Below are positions 31,343 to 42,419 of a stretch of DNA of 64,000 bases, one piece after another. Below the pieces are notes generated by a model. That model saw nothing but the letters and a program-made list of their open reading frames with translations, searched no databases and was not told the DNA's origin. Both the position numbers and the translations under genes were made by a program. Each line of letters begins with the position of its first letter. The stretch's first letter is position 1. Source of the DNA: Adiantum capillus-veneris (Eukaryota > Streptophyta > Polypodiopsida > Polypodiales > Pteridaceae); NCBI GenBank assembly GCA_014529385.2, contig CM043952.1:52932619-52996618 (forward strand). The letters run 5' to 3'.

Positions 31343-31360
31343 TTCACGTCGGGTTCACCA
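31343..31360 (-). other. tRNA-Trp-type PBS of element E
   Basis: The plus strand reads TTCACGTCGGGTTCACCA, the 3' end of plant tRNA-Trp as I remember it, including CCA. Six bases separate it from the LTR start at 31367. Confidence 0.75.
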
Positions 31361-31781
31361 AAAATATGTCGAGAAATTTGTGGTCTTGCCAGGAAAGCAC
31401 CGGGCTTATGGCTATGAGAGTTTGTGAGAGAACTCAACAAAAACTATATGAAGGAGTTAAACCATAGATGCCATGAAGACTAGGGTTTGGAAAGAAGTGC
31501 AATCAAAGAAGATTCGCTCTTTCTCTCTTGCACTCACACACACAAAGAAAGAACACAAAAGAGAATGTCAAAACAATACGAAAATGAAAACATCAAGGCT
31601 ATGGTCATATCGTATCATAGGTAATATGAAAGGGTTAATAGATGAGTTAATGGCATTCAATCTTGGCTAACCAAATAGGCTACGAATTGTTCTTTGGAAT
31701 TGTAGTTTTGTGCTTAACATCATATATATTTTTTGTCTTGTGATTGGGATTAATTGTGTGTACAAATCCTCTTGGTTCATA

Positions 31782-32497
31782 GCAAGATAACTACGCTTAC
31801 GTAAAAAGAAAAGTTATAGTCTATGAGAGGTAGTATGATGGATCCGGTGATAGAAGTATTTCATTGAGCCTTTTTGGGCCAAAGAGGAACACTATACGTT
31901 GTTGAAAGTGTATTTTTCGGCTAATCCATACGTTAATTCTAATAGATCGTACAGAGTGAAAGCGATAGAAATGATCATCATGTGGGTTATTCATCTAAGA
32001 TAGTATGTAAGAAATGTAGATATGAGAGAAGTGAAGAGATCAGAAGTTTCCCTCCCAAGCCCTATTCTTGCCCGTAGGCAATAAGGATACTGCGGGGAGA
32101 GATGTACCTGTAGAAAAGAGAACCTAGAATTTGCAGAGAGCAAGATAACTACGCTTACGTAAAAAGAAAAGTTATAGTCTATGAGAGGTAGTATGATGGA
32201 TCCGGTGATAGAAGTATTTCATTGAGCCTTTTTGGGCCAAAGAGGAACACTATACGTTGTTGAAAGTGTATTTTTCGGCTAATCCATACGTTAATTCTAA
32301 TAGATCGTACAGAGTGAAAGCGATAGAAATGATCATCATGTGAGTTATTCATCTAGGATAGTATGTAAGAAATGTAGATATGAGAGAAGTGAAGAGATCA
32401 GAAGTTTCCCTCCCAAGCCCTATTCTTGCCCGTAGGCAATAAGGATACTGCGGGGAGAGATGTACCTGTAGAAAAGAGAACCTAGAATTTGCAGAGA
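31782..32497. repeat. 358-bp tandem duplication in right LTR of E
   Basis: Two direct copies start with GCAAGATAAC at 31782 and 32140. The left LTR has a single copy from 27231. The copies differ by only one or two bases. Confidence 0.92.
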
Positions 32498-32550
32498 GGA
32501 TGAATTACTAAGAATGAGAGAGGTAGGTTTGGTTAAGGAGATGAGATTAG

Positions 32551-32554
<4 letters not shown>

Positions 32555-32604
<50 letters not shown>
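32555..32604. repeat. (AT)25 microsatellite in right LTR of E
   Basis: Fifty bases of pure AT repeat at the same LTR position as 27647-27775. Confidence 0.95.
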
Positions 32605-32606
<2 letters not shown>

Positions 32607-33849
32607 GATTAGAGATGAAAAAAGAAACAACAAGAAATCAAGAAAACATCAATGTAGAACACATCTTACTTGACAAACCCTTCGGCACCATTATTGATGG
32701 AGAGAAGAAGAGGGGAGCACTCCACTTTGATTGATACGCCAAGTACAACACCTTCTTTGATTATAGTTGATCTTCCAAGGATAGCGTACAAGAATGGCTA
32801 GTCTTCCTTTAAGAGAAAGTGTAGGCTTGGGCTTATGTTAATGGGGCTAAGTACAATTAGGCATTACTACTGACTCCCTCAAGAATTCCTCTCATCAATG
32901 GCTTGAATGCTTGAGTTCCTTTTCAAGGAAGAAGAGGTCCCCTTTTATAGGTGAAGGGAACCCCCAAGGGTTTATACAAGAAGAGAGGAGCCAGTGTGAA
33001 TAGGAATTGGAAAAGTTGAAAATGAGATGTCCCTGCATGATGTGGGCAGACTGGGGTCCAGTATTTTGATCATATCTCCTCAACCGTAGCTCCAAATAAA
33101 AAAGTAAAAATATGGGCAGAAACTTCAGCTCATTAGCTACGATTTTCATTTTAAAATCATTTTCCAATTCGGATTGGAACCTTGTGTAAAAAATTCATCA
33201 AAATAGGGTCCATTTCTGGCAGCAAAAGTCTTCCCGTGGTCCCCTTAGCATAGACTTTCATTTAATTCCAAAGGACACCTCATGCCATATGAAAGCATGA
33301 CATTGCTCCTTGACAAAGTTTTATAATCATGCTTGCAATAATGCATTAAAATAAGTGTATCTTTGAAATCATGCCACCTAGTGTCCCACTAGGATATGAT
33401 TCCCTCCTAGTAGCTATTTAAAAAGAAATATAAGAAAAATATAAAAAATACATAGAATATATATATATATATTGGAGTTTACCCTAGATATAGGATCTAG
33501 CTAGGGTGTGAGATAATAATGAGATAGTAGAAATAAAGAATCAATGCTTTTTGCCCCAAGTTAAAGAGGCGGAGCTATTGATGCTTTTCCCATAGTATTT
33601 TCTGCTGGTAAAGTAAGAATAGGTTACCCTTGAGAAAAATAATAGGATGAGATAGAAAGCTTATTATTATACTTAAATATGCATATGTACATTATAGGAA
33701 AGATAATTATGTATCTAAAAAATTACAAGATAACTCTTGTAGCATGCGTTCCCACTATGTACGTGTCACATCACGACACCGTGTGACTACCTGAATAGGT
33801 ATTACTGTTTCATTTTCTGATCCCCCCAACTGGATGGCATCGCTTCCAG

Positions 33850-34419
33850 CATGTTTAAAGTAGTTTTTTCTTCTTTGCTCGGGTTCTTAGGATATTCAGG
33901 AATCAAGTGAGTAATTCCACATTCAGTGCAATACGCATTCACTCTAATGATTTCATCGTGAGGACAATCCCTTAGCTAGTGATCTCCGCCACACTTGTAG
34001 CAGGGTCCCTTAGGCTTTAGAGGTGCTCCTTAAGCACCTCTCCGTTGGTAAGCATTCCTCTGTCCGCCCATGCCTCTGTTGGCTATGGGCGTTGGTAGTG
34101 TTCGTTCATCCAAGCTGTATCTTCCTTCTTCTGCAGCCTAAGCAGCTGTTGGTGGTCCCGTACTTCCAATCATGCTCCAAGGTTCTTGCGTCTTAGGTTC
34201 TTTAGGTGGATAATAGACAGGATTTGTTGCATATTCATTGGGATCTTCGTAATATGCATGCATAGGTACCAAAGCCTTCTCTTCTGGTTCCTTTACCATC
34301 GATGCATACCTTATGCCGACCGGTCTTACTCCTGGTAGGGGTGGTTGTTGCCCCAATACTAGTTGTGGTCTTTCAACTCCTACAGGTCCTTGTAGGTTAC
34401 CTGCTTGATACCTAGACAT
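33850..34419 (-). pseudogene. Nucleocapsid part of gag, element C
   Basis: This begins MSRYQAGNL and runs through a Pro-rich linker to a zinc knuckle CYKCGGDHxLRDC, where a stop replaces the Trp seen in B. A second knuckle (CTECGITHLIPEY) has lost its last Cys. Frame breaks lie near 34138. E is inserted 70 bp further on at 33779. Confidence 0.72.
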
Positions 34420-34505
34420 CGGTGGGATTTAAAGAGATGCTACTTGAGCTTGGGGAGCATAAGGTCACTCTCTCACATATCCCTTGTTATAATAACATTC
34501 CTCCG

Positions 34506-34835
34506 TCACATTGTTTGTCCATTTTTTTTCAATTGCACACCACTTCGGCTGCTTAGCATGAGGCTTGGCATACATATTAATTTTTTTAGCACTTCTTCCA
34601 CCAGCTGCTCCTGGCTTACAACTACTTCTTTCTGCGCTGACTTAGTGGACTTGCTTCCACTTTGTTGTGAGGATAAATCGTCATCAAAATCCTTAAATTC
34701 ACCCTCCTTGTAGACCGCACAATTGTCTACAAGGTAAAGAGCTTCCTTAGTTAACTCATTTAACGTTGTGCTCCTTTTCATATGTAAGTCCTTCTGGAGA
34801 GATGCATTTCTCAGTCCTTGAATAAATATAAGCAT
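34506..34835 (-). pseudogene. Middle gag of C
   Basis: The frame includes F-I-Q-G-L-R-N and the E-A-L-Y-L-V-D-N-C block shared with B, then a Ser/Lys-rich linker. A stop at 34836 separates it from the capsid domain. Confidence 0.65.
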
Positions 34836-34844
34836 AAGTCTGGA

Positions 34845-35249
34845 CTAAGTTGGTAGTTCTTCCACATGGCACAACTTCACATATCTCTTTAGTCGTAGGG
34901 TTGCCTTTCGCATAGATTCCCCTTCCTTCTGTTTGAATTTATGGATTTGTAAGACTGTATTATGAGCTATTTCCTTCTGTGAGAATTTCTCAATAAACTC
35001 GTCAAAAACCTCCTCCATAGACTCAAAATCTCTACACTTCACAGAATCAAACCAAGTGGCTACATCCTCTTCTAGGGTAAGTCCAAACCCTGCAAATTGA
35101 GTAGGAAAATCCAAAACTTCTTCAACTCTAATTACACGCACAAAGCCTGCTACATGATCCCTTGGATCTTTGTTTCCTGAGTATTTCTTGTTTACCCATT
35201 TTTGCACCTGAGAAGGTCTAATTCTACGATGGTCTACAAATCTCATCAT
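34845..35249 (-). pseudogene. Capsid (retrotransposon gag domain) of C
   Basis: Classic gypsy gag domain: G-F-G-L-T-L-E-E-D-V-A-T-W-F-D-S, then F-D-E-F-I-E-K-F-S-Q and E-S-M-R-K-A-T-L-R-L-K. This domain builds the virus-like particle shell. It is complete here but bounded by stops, and is the part deleted in B. Confidence 0.82.
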
Positions 35250-35577
35250 TGGTTCTCCTCGTCCTCCTCGATATGCCTCTTCTGACCTTCGGTAGTGGGA
35301 GGGTTCCTCTCCCAGAGGTGCTCCTAAGCCATAATTTCTGACGGTTCTTGCAAGAGGTGGTTCATCTCTCCGAACTCGTTCTCTTTGTTCTCATTCTATG
35401 GGTTGTCTTCAGGGCTTTGCCGACTCTTTTCGGCTTACTCTCGCCTTGGTAATGTGAATGGAGTGGTGTTTCTTGTAAATCTCTTAGCCCTCCTGCGGCT
35501 GCATAACCACCTTTGTTTAGGTTTTGTTCGGATGTTGCATTTTGTTGAAGCCATGCATGCGATGATGGTTGGGTTGC

Positions 35578-36336
35578 CTACTGGTTCTGATAGTTGAAAG
35601 CCTGATGCCGATTAGAATGTGATGTTGCGTTATACTCTTCTGAAAATGGATTTGTAGACTTGCTAGGGGTATAGGTGGACCTTGGTACTTCTTCGGGGGC
35701 ATATGTTGATGTTTCTAGAACTGTTGCTTTATCTACCTCCTCTGGCATAATTCGTTTGTATTCTCGCTCGTACCTGTCAACCAAAATGATATCCTTCCCA
35801 ATAGCACTTTCATAAGAGAACAAGTAAAGAACCTTGTCATCGTTTAATTCATTTGGGTAGGGTTCTTTGCATCGAAAATAAGTAACTACTCCCTCGCTCT
35901 CATGCTTGTAAATTCCCACATTCTCATTATAAGTAGAGACTCTAGTTGTTTTTTTATCATACATAAAAAGAGCTCCAGGTCGATCAATTTTAGGAGGCGG
36001 CTCTTGAGTTTCTGAGACCATTTTTTCTTTTGCCACATTATCTCCATACCAGTTGTAATCCTCAGGGTTCCTAACTATCAAATAGTGGTTCCTCCTTTCA
36101 TCACGGAATCTATCTCCATCATCATAGACTTGGATTATCTCCAGTCTCTGAGAAGGCCGTTCCTCTATACAAATACACTTGCATCCCTGATAGTCAGAAT
36201 AAACTAAGGCTCCCCGAGAGTTTGTTCCTTCTAAGAAAATTATGTGAACTTAGCCTTGTTCAAAGGGTTTTGGGAGGTACTTCCTCCTAGTATTGGTCCT
36301 TCACCGGAGAAGCCTTCTGGCTGTTGACTAGCCATC
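35578..36336 (-). pseudogene. N-terminal gag of C
   Basis: A likely gag start is the ATG at 36336 (MASQQPEGFSGEGPI). After ~30 codons a one-base shift near 36240 moves the frame, which then runs on (TNSRGALVYSDYQG; QVYDDGDRFRDERRNHYL) into MIVRNPEDYNWYGDN at 36081 and further to 35578. Shared with B are MI-[VM]-RN and V-D-[RK]-Y-x-x-E-Y-K. The sequence resembles no known domain beyond this pair. Confidence 0.65.
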
Positions 36337-36892
36337 ATGAAGGACTTGTGTGATGAAGTGTCAGTATCACTACCTAGCCTTGTCTGAGTTACACTCTCCT
36401 CAGTGGATACTTAGCTACCCTGATCACATGCCACTTTTTGGTCTCTTGGAATGTGTCTTCCTGATCTTAAATTCATCAAACTTAGCAATGCAATTTATCA
36501 CAAATCCAACTCACTTGGCAAGGGATCAGTTTCTGCACAACTTCTTGCTTTGCTACTGAATATACCTGTACACAAGTATTTAATTTCGGCAATCGAATCA
36601 AAGAATTTAACCGCTAGAGGTGGTCTTAGTAATGATTGGTATAACTGGAGGGTTAATCCCAATCACTACTGTACTCTATACACTTCTAATGTTCTTGATT
36701 AGGTCCACTAATCTTGAACTGTACACCACCTACGTGTTTGTCAGTCTAGAGGTAACGTCTTAATTCTCGTCTTTGCTCTGTAAATAGGTCAAACAAAGTC
36801 CAATTTTACTTCTGAAAGAAGTTCTAGAACCCTTCAGTCAACTAGAACCTCTTGTATGTCCACAGAATAATATTGTCCTAAAAATGATCATG

Positions 36893-37632
36893 TAGACATC
36901 CTACGCGTAGGATGTCTAGTTGCTCTGTTTCAGATAAAATTTGCACTATAGCTTTCCCTTGATGTGCTGAGCTCACAGCTGTTCTCACTTTTTGGTTTGG
37001 ACACCTTTAAGCTGGTCAACTGATCAAAAATTTGTTCCAAAAGCCTAATGTCCGTTCTGATGAATTCACCTCGTTAAATCAACTCCAAATTGGACCAAAC
37101 TTGACTAGGATGTTTGTCTAACGCTATATGAGAGCTTGGTATGTCTTAAATATAATTTGGCCTTTTAATCATGCATTAGACATCCTACGCGTAGGATGTT
37201 TTTTGCATCAAAATTTAACCAAACTTGGCCCACAGCTTTTCCTTGATGTGCTGATCACCCTGGTGTGTTTAGATTTGTGTTTGAATGTCAAAAGACCCCA
37301 AACTTAGCTATTCTGGCCTTTTTTCCGTCAAGTCTGCTTAAACCCCAATTTTCTCACCCAATTGAGATGAAACCTTTTACATGCACTCAATAAATCATGT
37401 AGATCATGCACATGAAGACATCTTATGGTTTTGGTCTCAAAATTATACCTTGACACAATTTGGGTAGGACGTCTGGCAATTCCTGTCTTTTGGCCACAAT
37501 CTGTCAAGATATGGTCAATCTTCCACTTTCCAGGTGAAAATAGGGTAAAACCTATCTTCTAAATACTTTGGCCGACTCAGATTCTTAAAATTCCTGCCAG
37601 ATCACCCTGTAGACATCCTACACGTAGGATGT
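36893..37632 (-). repeat. Palindrome series in the leader of C
   Basis: Three sites with consensus ACATCCTACGCGTAGGATGT: 36896-36915 (perfect, and part of a 26-bp perfect palindrome 36893-36918), 37180-37199 (perfect, 284 bp on) and 37613-37632 (one mismatch in the centre, CACG for CGCG). A half-site (TAGGACGTCT) sits at about 37464, close to one period after the second. Flanking text repeats too: the stretch after site 1 and after site 2 shares CTTTTCCTTGATGTGCTGA. The array is in the same position (between PBS and gag) as in element B. Confidence 0.85.
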
Positions 37633-38133
37633 CTACTATCTTAGAATTTATTTTTTTTCTGCCAGTGGACTTCCCTTAGACCTCTCAACAATAATCACAG
37701 AAAGTTTGGACTTCAATTCAACTTCTAAACACAATTTATCGTCTTTTATATTTCTTCGATGAGCCTAACAACAAATGTAACATGCATGAAGTGCTCCAGA
37801 TCATAAACCATGATGTCCTACTTACCCTACTGCTACTCATCATGTGAGATGGTGATTTTGGTGCCTCGGTTGCTTCTTGGCCTCGCACGAACTCTCAAGC
37901 TATCTTCTCACCGCATCTACCGCTCCAACTTCTACTCTCCACACCACAACCTAACTCCTATCTAACACTACCTAGGACGGACAATCCAGGCCAGCCATAC
38001 ACTCCCTAAACTCCTCCTAAGACCTAGAGAGTCCACCACCCTCTGATCCTATCTAAATGTAAAATAAGACTCTGGCAAGCCAGAGAATCCCTATCCTCAA
38101 GGATTAGTCTCGATCACCTACCTAGGGTTTTGG

Positions 38134-38151
38134 TCCTCGACAACGGCGCCA
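38134..38151 (-). other. tRNA-Asp-type PBS of C
   Basis: The plus strand reads TCCTCGACAACGGCGCCA, matching the plant tRNA-Asp 3' end at all but two or three positions, one base before the LTR start at 38153. Confidence 0.8.
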
Positions 38152-38152
38152 A

Positions 38153-38830
38153 TGTTGGCGGCTACACCGCGACGAACGTCAGCACAGCGAGAACTCACCT
38201 AACGAGAATTGTCATCTAAGGACGAAGCTCCACCTGCATGCGCGTGGAAGCAAGCATAGGGTGTCAACCTACACTCGACCGACTATTGACTACTTCCTAC
38301 AGAGGTCTCTACCCAATGTCTAAGTTACAGCCTACTATTGTGCACAGGAGGAGATTTCCTACAACGCTTCCATGAGCCAAATACCCATTAGACGTTTTGA
38401 AACGCTACGAAACTTAAGGGATATTCTATTAACACAATAGGCCACTCTCCCTAAGGTCCATGACCCAAAACCCTACCCATTAACACCCAGTGCAGAATCA
38501 TGTAGGATGTCTGACAGGTTTTTATAGGTTGATGTTTCTGAAAACTAAGGTTCTTAATGTGTAGCTCTACTCAATACGAACGCGTGGATATGCTGAAATG
38601 CGAAAACGAACACCGTTTGCTTACCGAATCCCTAGAAATAGCTCGCGGGTCAAGCTTGCAAAGCCGGGCCATACACGCACAATGTGGATATTGGCGCGTA
38701 GCTCTCTCCGGGGGCAGCACGCTGTACTTCTTCGTACTCGATTCCGACCACCAGTGTGCGTGTAGCATCAAGATAAGCTCTCACTCTCTCTCGTACACAA
38801 AATACGCTTCTCACAGACACTTCATAAAAT
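38153..38830 (-). repeat. 5' LTR of element C (outer end uncertain)
   Basis: Starts TGTTGGCGGCTACACCGCGACGAAC..., related to the LTR start of B. A CGAAACTT block also occurs in B's LTR. The outer end cannot be fixed because there is no second copy in the window, so 38830 is approximate. A half palindrome (GTAGGATGTCT, 38502-38512) identical to the leader sites lies inside it. Confidence 0.5.
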
Positions 38831-41800
38831 GAATAAAGGGGGAAGTTTTTTTTATGAAGATTAAAATTTGGTATATATACCTTTCAAATACAAAACCTCA
38901 TGTTCCAAAGTGAAATCCTACTTAGTCTAATGGCAAAAATAATATACAAAATTGGAAACTTCTGCAAGTCCCAAGTATTTACAAGTGCAATTACGGGTTT
39001 TCTTAATCAAGGAATGGCTACATAAGATTTCCTTCTTTTATCATTTCGTCGGTCTTCAGTTAAGTGTGGCCGCCCGTCTTCAGCTAACACTGTGTTAGAA
39101 TTGTGCACAAGGAAGAGCAAGCACTTGAATGAAGATGGGTTCAGAGGAAACTTTGAGTAAATACAACTCCTTTCTGAGAAAGCAGGTTGCTTTTCAAGAA
39201 AGCAAATGCTTCCTCGCGAGGAAGTGTATGTCTACATTGCATCTGTGCATGTGATTGGATCCAAGGACGCCTGGAGAGTATTGTGAAAGCATTGTTTTGA
39301 ACTTATAAGGTTTTATTGAGTCTTTGGAAAGATTTATATCATTTTTAAAAGTGATTGTCCGGCCACTAAATAAGTGGGCAGCCGCCTGGAAAATAAAGCA
39401 GTAAAAACCAGCCAACGATTTCTCTCTCTCTTTCTTTGGCAGAAGAGCCGGAAAAAAAACGGGCGCGATCTCTACGCAGACAACCAATGCTCAGTTATTC
39501 TTTCTATGGCCAAGAAGCTATAAAGCATCAAACGCCCTCTCTTAGGAAGGGGCTTGCTAGCGTTAGCAAGAGGAGTCTCTACCGCCAAAAGACACAAGAG
39601 ATCGCGAGACTACAAAACACGGAGGTCGCTTTTCCCGCGCAAAGAGCGCGAGGTATCAATTGTGGATTGGCCATACGAATTGTTGTCATGTGTTTGTGTG
39701 TGTTTGCAGGTGTACTTCCTCTTCACGAGGGAGTAGGAACAGAGGAAGACATGAGCCTCTACAGGAGAAAGCGCTCTGAGAAACTAGAGCCAAATCAACC
39801 TAAGGGTTTCGTACCCAAGTTTGGGAAGTAGATCCACGGATCGGAGAGAGGTAGTCTCTTGAGTTGTGATCCGGAAGTAGGGATTCCCAAGTAAGGACTT
39901 CGCGTCCAAGAAAGCACAGTTGTTCTGCAAGAAGAGGACTCTAGAAACAAAGTCGGAGAAGAGTTGCAGGAATGCCATGCCCCGAGTCTAGAGGATGAGA
40001 TCCAGAGGCAAGAACCTTGATTCTCGAGGATTCGGAATAAGGAACAAAAGCTCCTTGGAATAGGGTTCTTCCCTAGGAATTGGAAGTTGAGGCTTCCAAG
40101 AACCATCAAGTCTTCTTCTCTCTCTATTTCACTCTATACCCTCTGGCTTCAATATTAAGTGATAAATTCTATTTATCCGAGTATATTTTATATTGCTAAT
40201 CGCTCCCATTTGTGACAATTAGAGTGCTACAAATTAAGTTTATTGGCTAAAGAAGATTCTAGACTATCAAATAAAAGGAGGGAAAATGGTCTCAAATCCT
40301 TGTTGCGAGTTCTTCTTTATCAATCATGCACAAAAATTTACAATGCATGATCCTTTGAAAAGGTGTTTTGCTTATTACATCGTCAAAAAGTTGGGATACT
40401 TTTGAGATGGCAATTAGTATGACTACTAGTGAACTTCAAACTTTAGTTGTTGCTATTTAACACTCACAAAGAAAATGAAAGGAAAGAATGCTAGCGTGAG
40501 AAAAGTGGCAAGGTTCGTGTAGTTAGAGGGGAAAATCTATTGTGAAAGTTGAGTTGAGAAGTCTCGTACATGTAGAGATGTGGAATCTTTTCACCATGGC
40601 ACAAGAAAGGCTAAAAGGAAGACAATGAAAAAGAAGCATGCCAAGAACTCTAACGAGAAGAAAACTGACAAAAGTAGAGGAAATCAAAGTGCTTTGCAAG
40701 GTATTGTGCATTTGCACATCGACCATGTATTTTGATCTCTCTAAGCCCTTTCGTAAGTTCTATGAATTGAAGGAAATAAAGAGAGAGTTGATTGCTCCAT
40801 ATAACCATCTACATAATATTTTAGGGAAGAGAGGAATAGAACTATTTAGAAGGGCATGGCTGAGTATGTTGTCCAATGCATAGTTGTCTATTGGATTTTG
40901 GTGTGGATCTTCGTCTAATGTTGCTACTATTGCACATATCATGTCAATAGATTACTTACAAGGGCTAATTGGAAAAATTTTGAGCATGTGCTACAAGGTC
41001 TAGGAGCGTTTCATGTCCTTTCAATAGATATGTTGGGTTTCTTGATTACGTCGTGTTGGTTGATTTCAAAGGACCCGACTGCTATGAGGAAGCTATGCAA
41101 GCATCAGCGGGAGCTTAATATCTCCTTGTTATGCAATCAAAAATGGATTCTTTGCACAAAAATTAGACTTCACACTTGGTACCTTTGTAAAAAGGAAGAA
41201 TGTTTTGTTGTGTACAAGATTTACACATTTTCTAATGGGAAGCCTAAGTATAAAGGCTAGATTCTCTTCACTCTATGTTACCATATACATGTGGTAGTGA
41301 TGTGTGTGAACACACTAGGACCGCCGGGGCATTTTTTCCCTCTTTAGGAGTTTTTTTCCCCCGAGCATTGTATATACGCCCATCACTCTAAGGCTATTTA
41401 TCTTTCCATTGCACACTAAGTAACATACTCTCTATTGTGTGCCTTGAGCTTCCTTCGTCTTCTCCGAGTTGTGTACATTTCTCTGCAACCCTAATTCCAA
41501 CACCCTATACGGTGAGCCACCATTTTTTGGTTGGGAGCTGACGGCCTGCCACATGTTATGGAAATCCAGACGGCCACAATTGAGGAGAGGGGCTACACAA
41601 CATCGACGAAGACTACAGCAGAGGATTCGAGCCATACTCTCTCAACATCCAGAGTGCAGATGAGGATGGATTCTAGTAGTATTTTTGTTCTAGTCTTTTT
41701 GTACCAAGACATGGTATCAAATTCACAATTTTGTAACAGTTTGGTCTCATAGGTCATTTGGCCTTTTGAAGACATTAATATAACTGGAGGCCGGGTCACA

Positions 41801-42009
41801 TACTCGTTGCCTATAAATAATTCTCGTCCATCCATCCGAAGTCTTAAGAAGCTACAAGCTAAGGTGTTCAGAGAGAGATGTCCCACAAAGTTCTATTGTT
41901 ACGGCATGTTTCTCTGAAGCAATGAACTCGAGTAAGAACTAAGAACCATAAAACCTAAATACACAAGTAAGCCGTTGCACACCCCAAAAGAAAAAAAAAA
42001 CTGTTTGCA
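38831..42009. other. Long stretch without a recognisable gene
   Basis: ORFs here (for example 39436-39831 and 40638-40883) show no domain and no support. Around 41290-41530 a block with TATATA, a short pyrimidine-rich end and CAACACC looks like a decayed LTR edge, but no partner copy is present. I can support nothing else. Confidence 0.4.
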
Positions 42010-42419
42010 TTACCATTTGAACATGGGTATAACGTAAGAGGGGTAAATCTTCTTGAGTTTGATAAGGGATTCAAGCTTATCAAACATAGGTTGGTGCCCA
42101 ATTTCTTCAATGCCCAGCTCATCTGCATGAATTCCACCTGCTACAAACACGGAATCAATCTGGTTCTTAGCTCCACCTTGAATGTCATGAAAAAGAGAAT
42201 CACCCACAACTATCATGTCACTAAAATCGACCCCAGTCATTGCGGTTGCAGCTTGGTAAATTACCTGTTTCACAAATCAATTGTAAGCTTTATTTGGGTT
42301 ACCCATTGTATGCATATCCAAACGCAGTAGCTCAAACCATCCATACACACTTACAGGATAAGGTTTTCCCATATACTGAACATGACCACCTAGATTTTCA
42401 TACTTCAACCCCAATGTGC
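42010..42419 (-). CDS. HAD-type hydrolase, 3' exons
   Basis: Two exons of a plant HAD-superfamily class IIA-like phosphatase. Exon 42355-42419 encodes GTLGLKYENLGGHVQYMGKPYP and ends at a GTAAGT donor; its acceptor is TTTTTTTGGCAG. Exon 42264-42010 follows a GAAACAG acceptor and encodes VIYQAATAMTG, the HAD motif IV region MIVVGDSLFHDIQGG (catalytic-site Asp residues), GIHADELG and the family's C-terminal YPSYVIPMFKW before the stop. Upstream exons with the nucleophile Asp were not found to the right, where 43 kb is C-rich and followed by LINE sequence. This is therefore a partial gene or a 3' remnant. Substrate unknown. Confidence 0.75.

Larger units (their letters stand above)
31367..33778 (-). 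repeat. 5' LTR of element E (right)
   Basis: 2412 bp. Compared with the left LTR it has a direct duplication of 358 bp (31782-32139 and 32140-32497) and a shorter AT run. Without these differences the two LTRs have the same length within a few bases. Confidence 0.93.

Noticed and set aside
31343-31360. Partial tRNA-Trp gene
   Set aside because: Only the last 18 bases including CCA are present, at the PBS position beside an LTR. Plant tRNA genes do not encode CCA.
39436-39831. 131-codon ORF
   Set aside because: No domain, low-complexity basic start, no support from neighbours.
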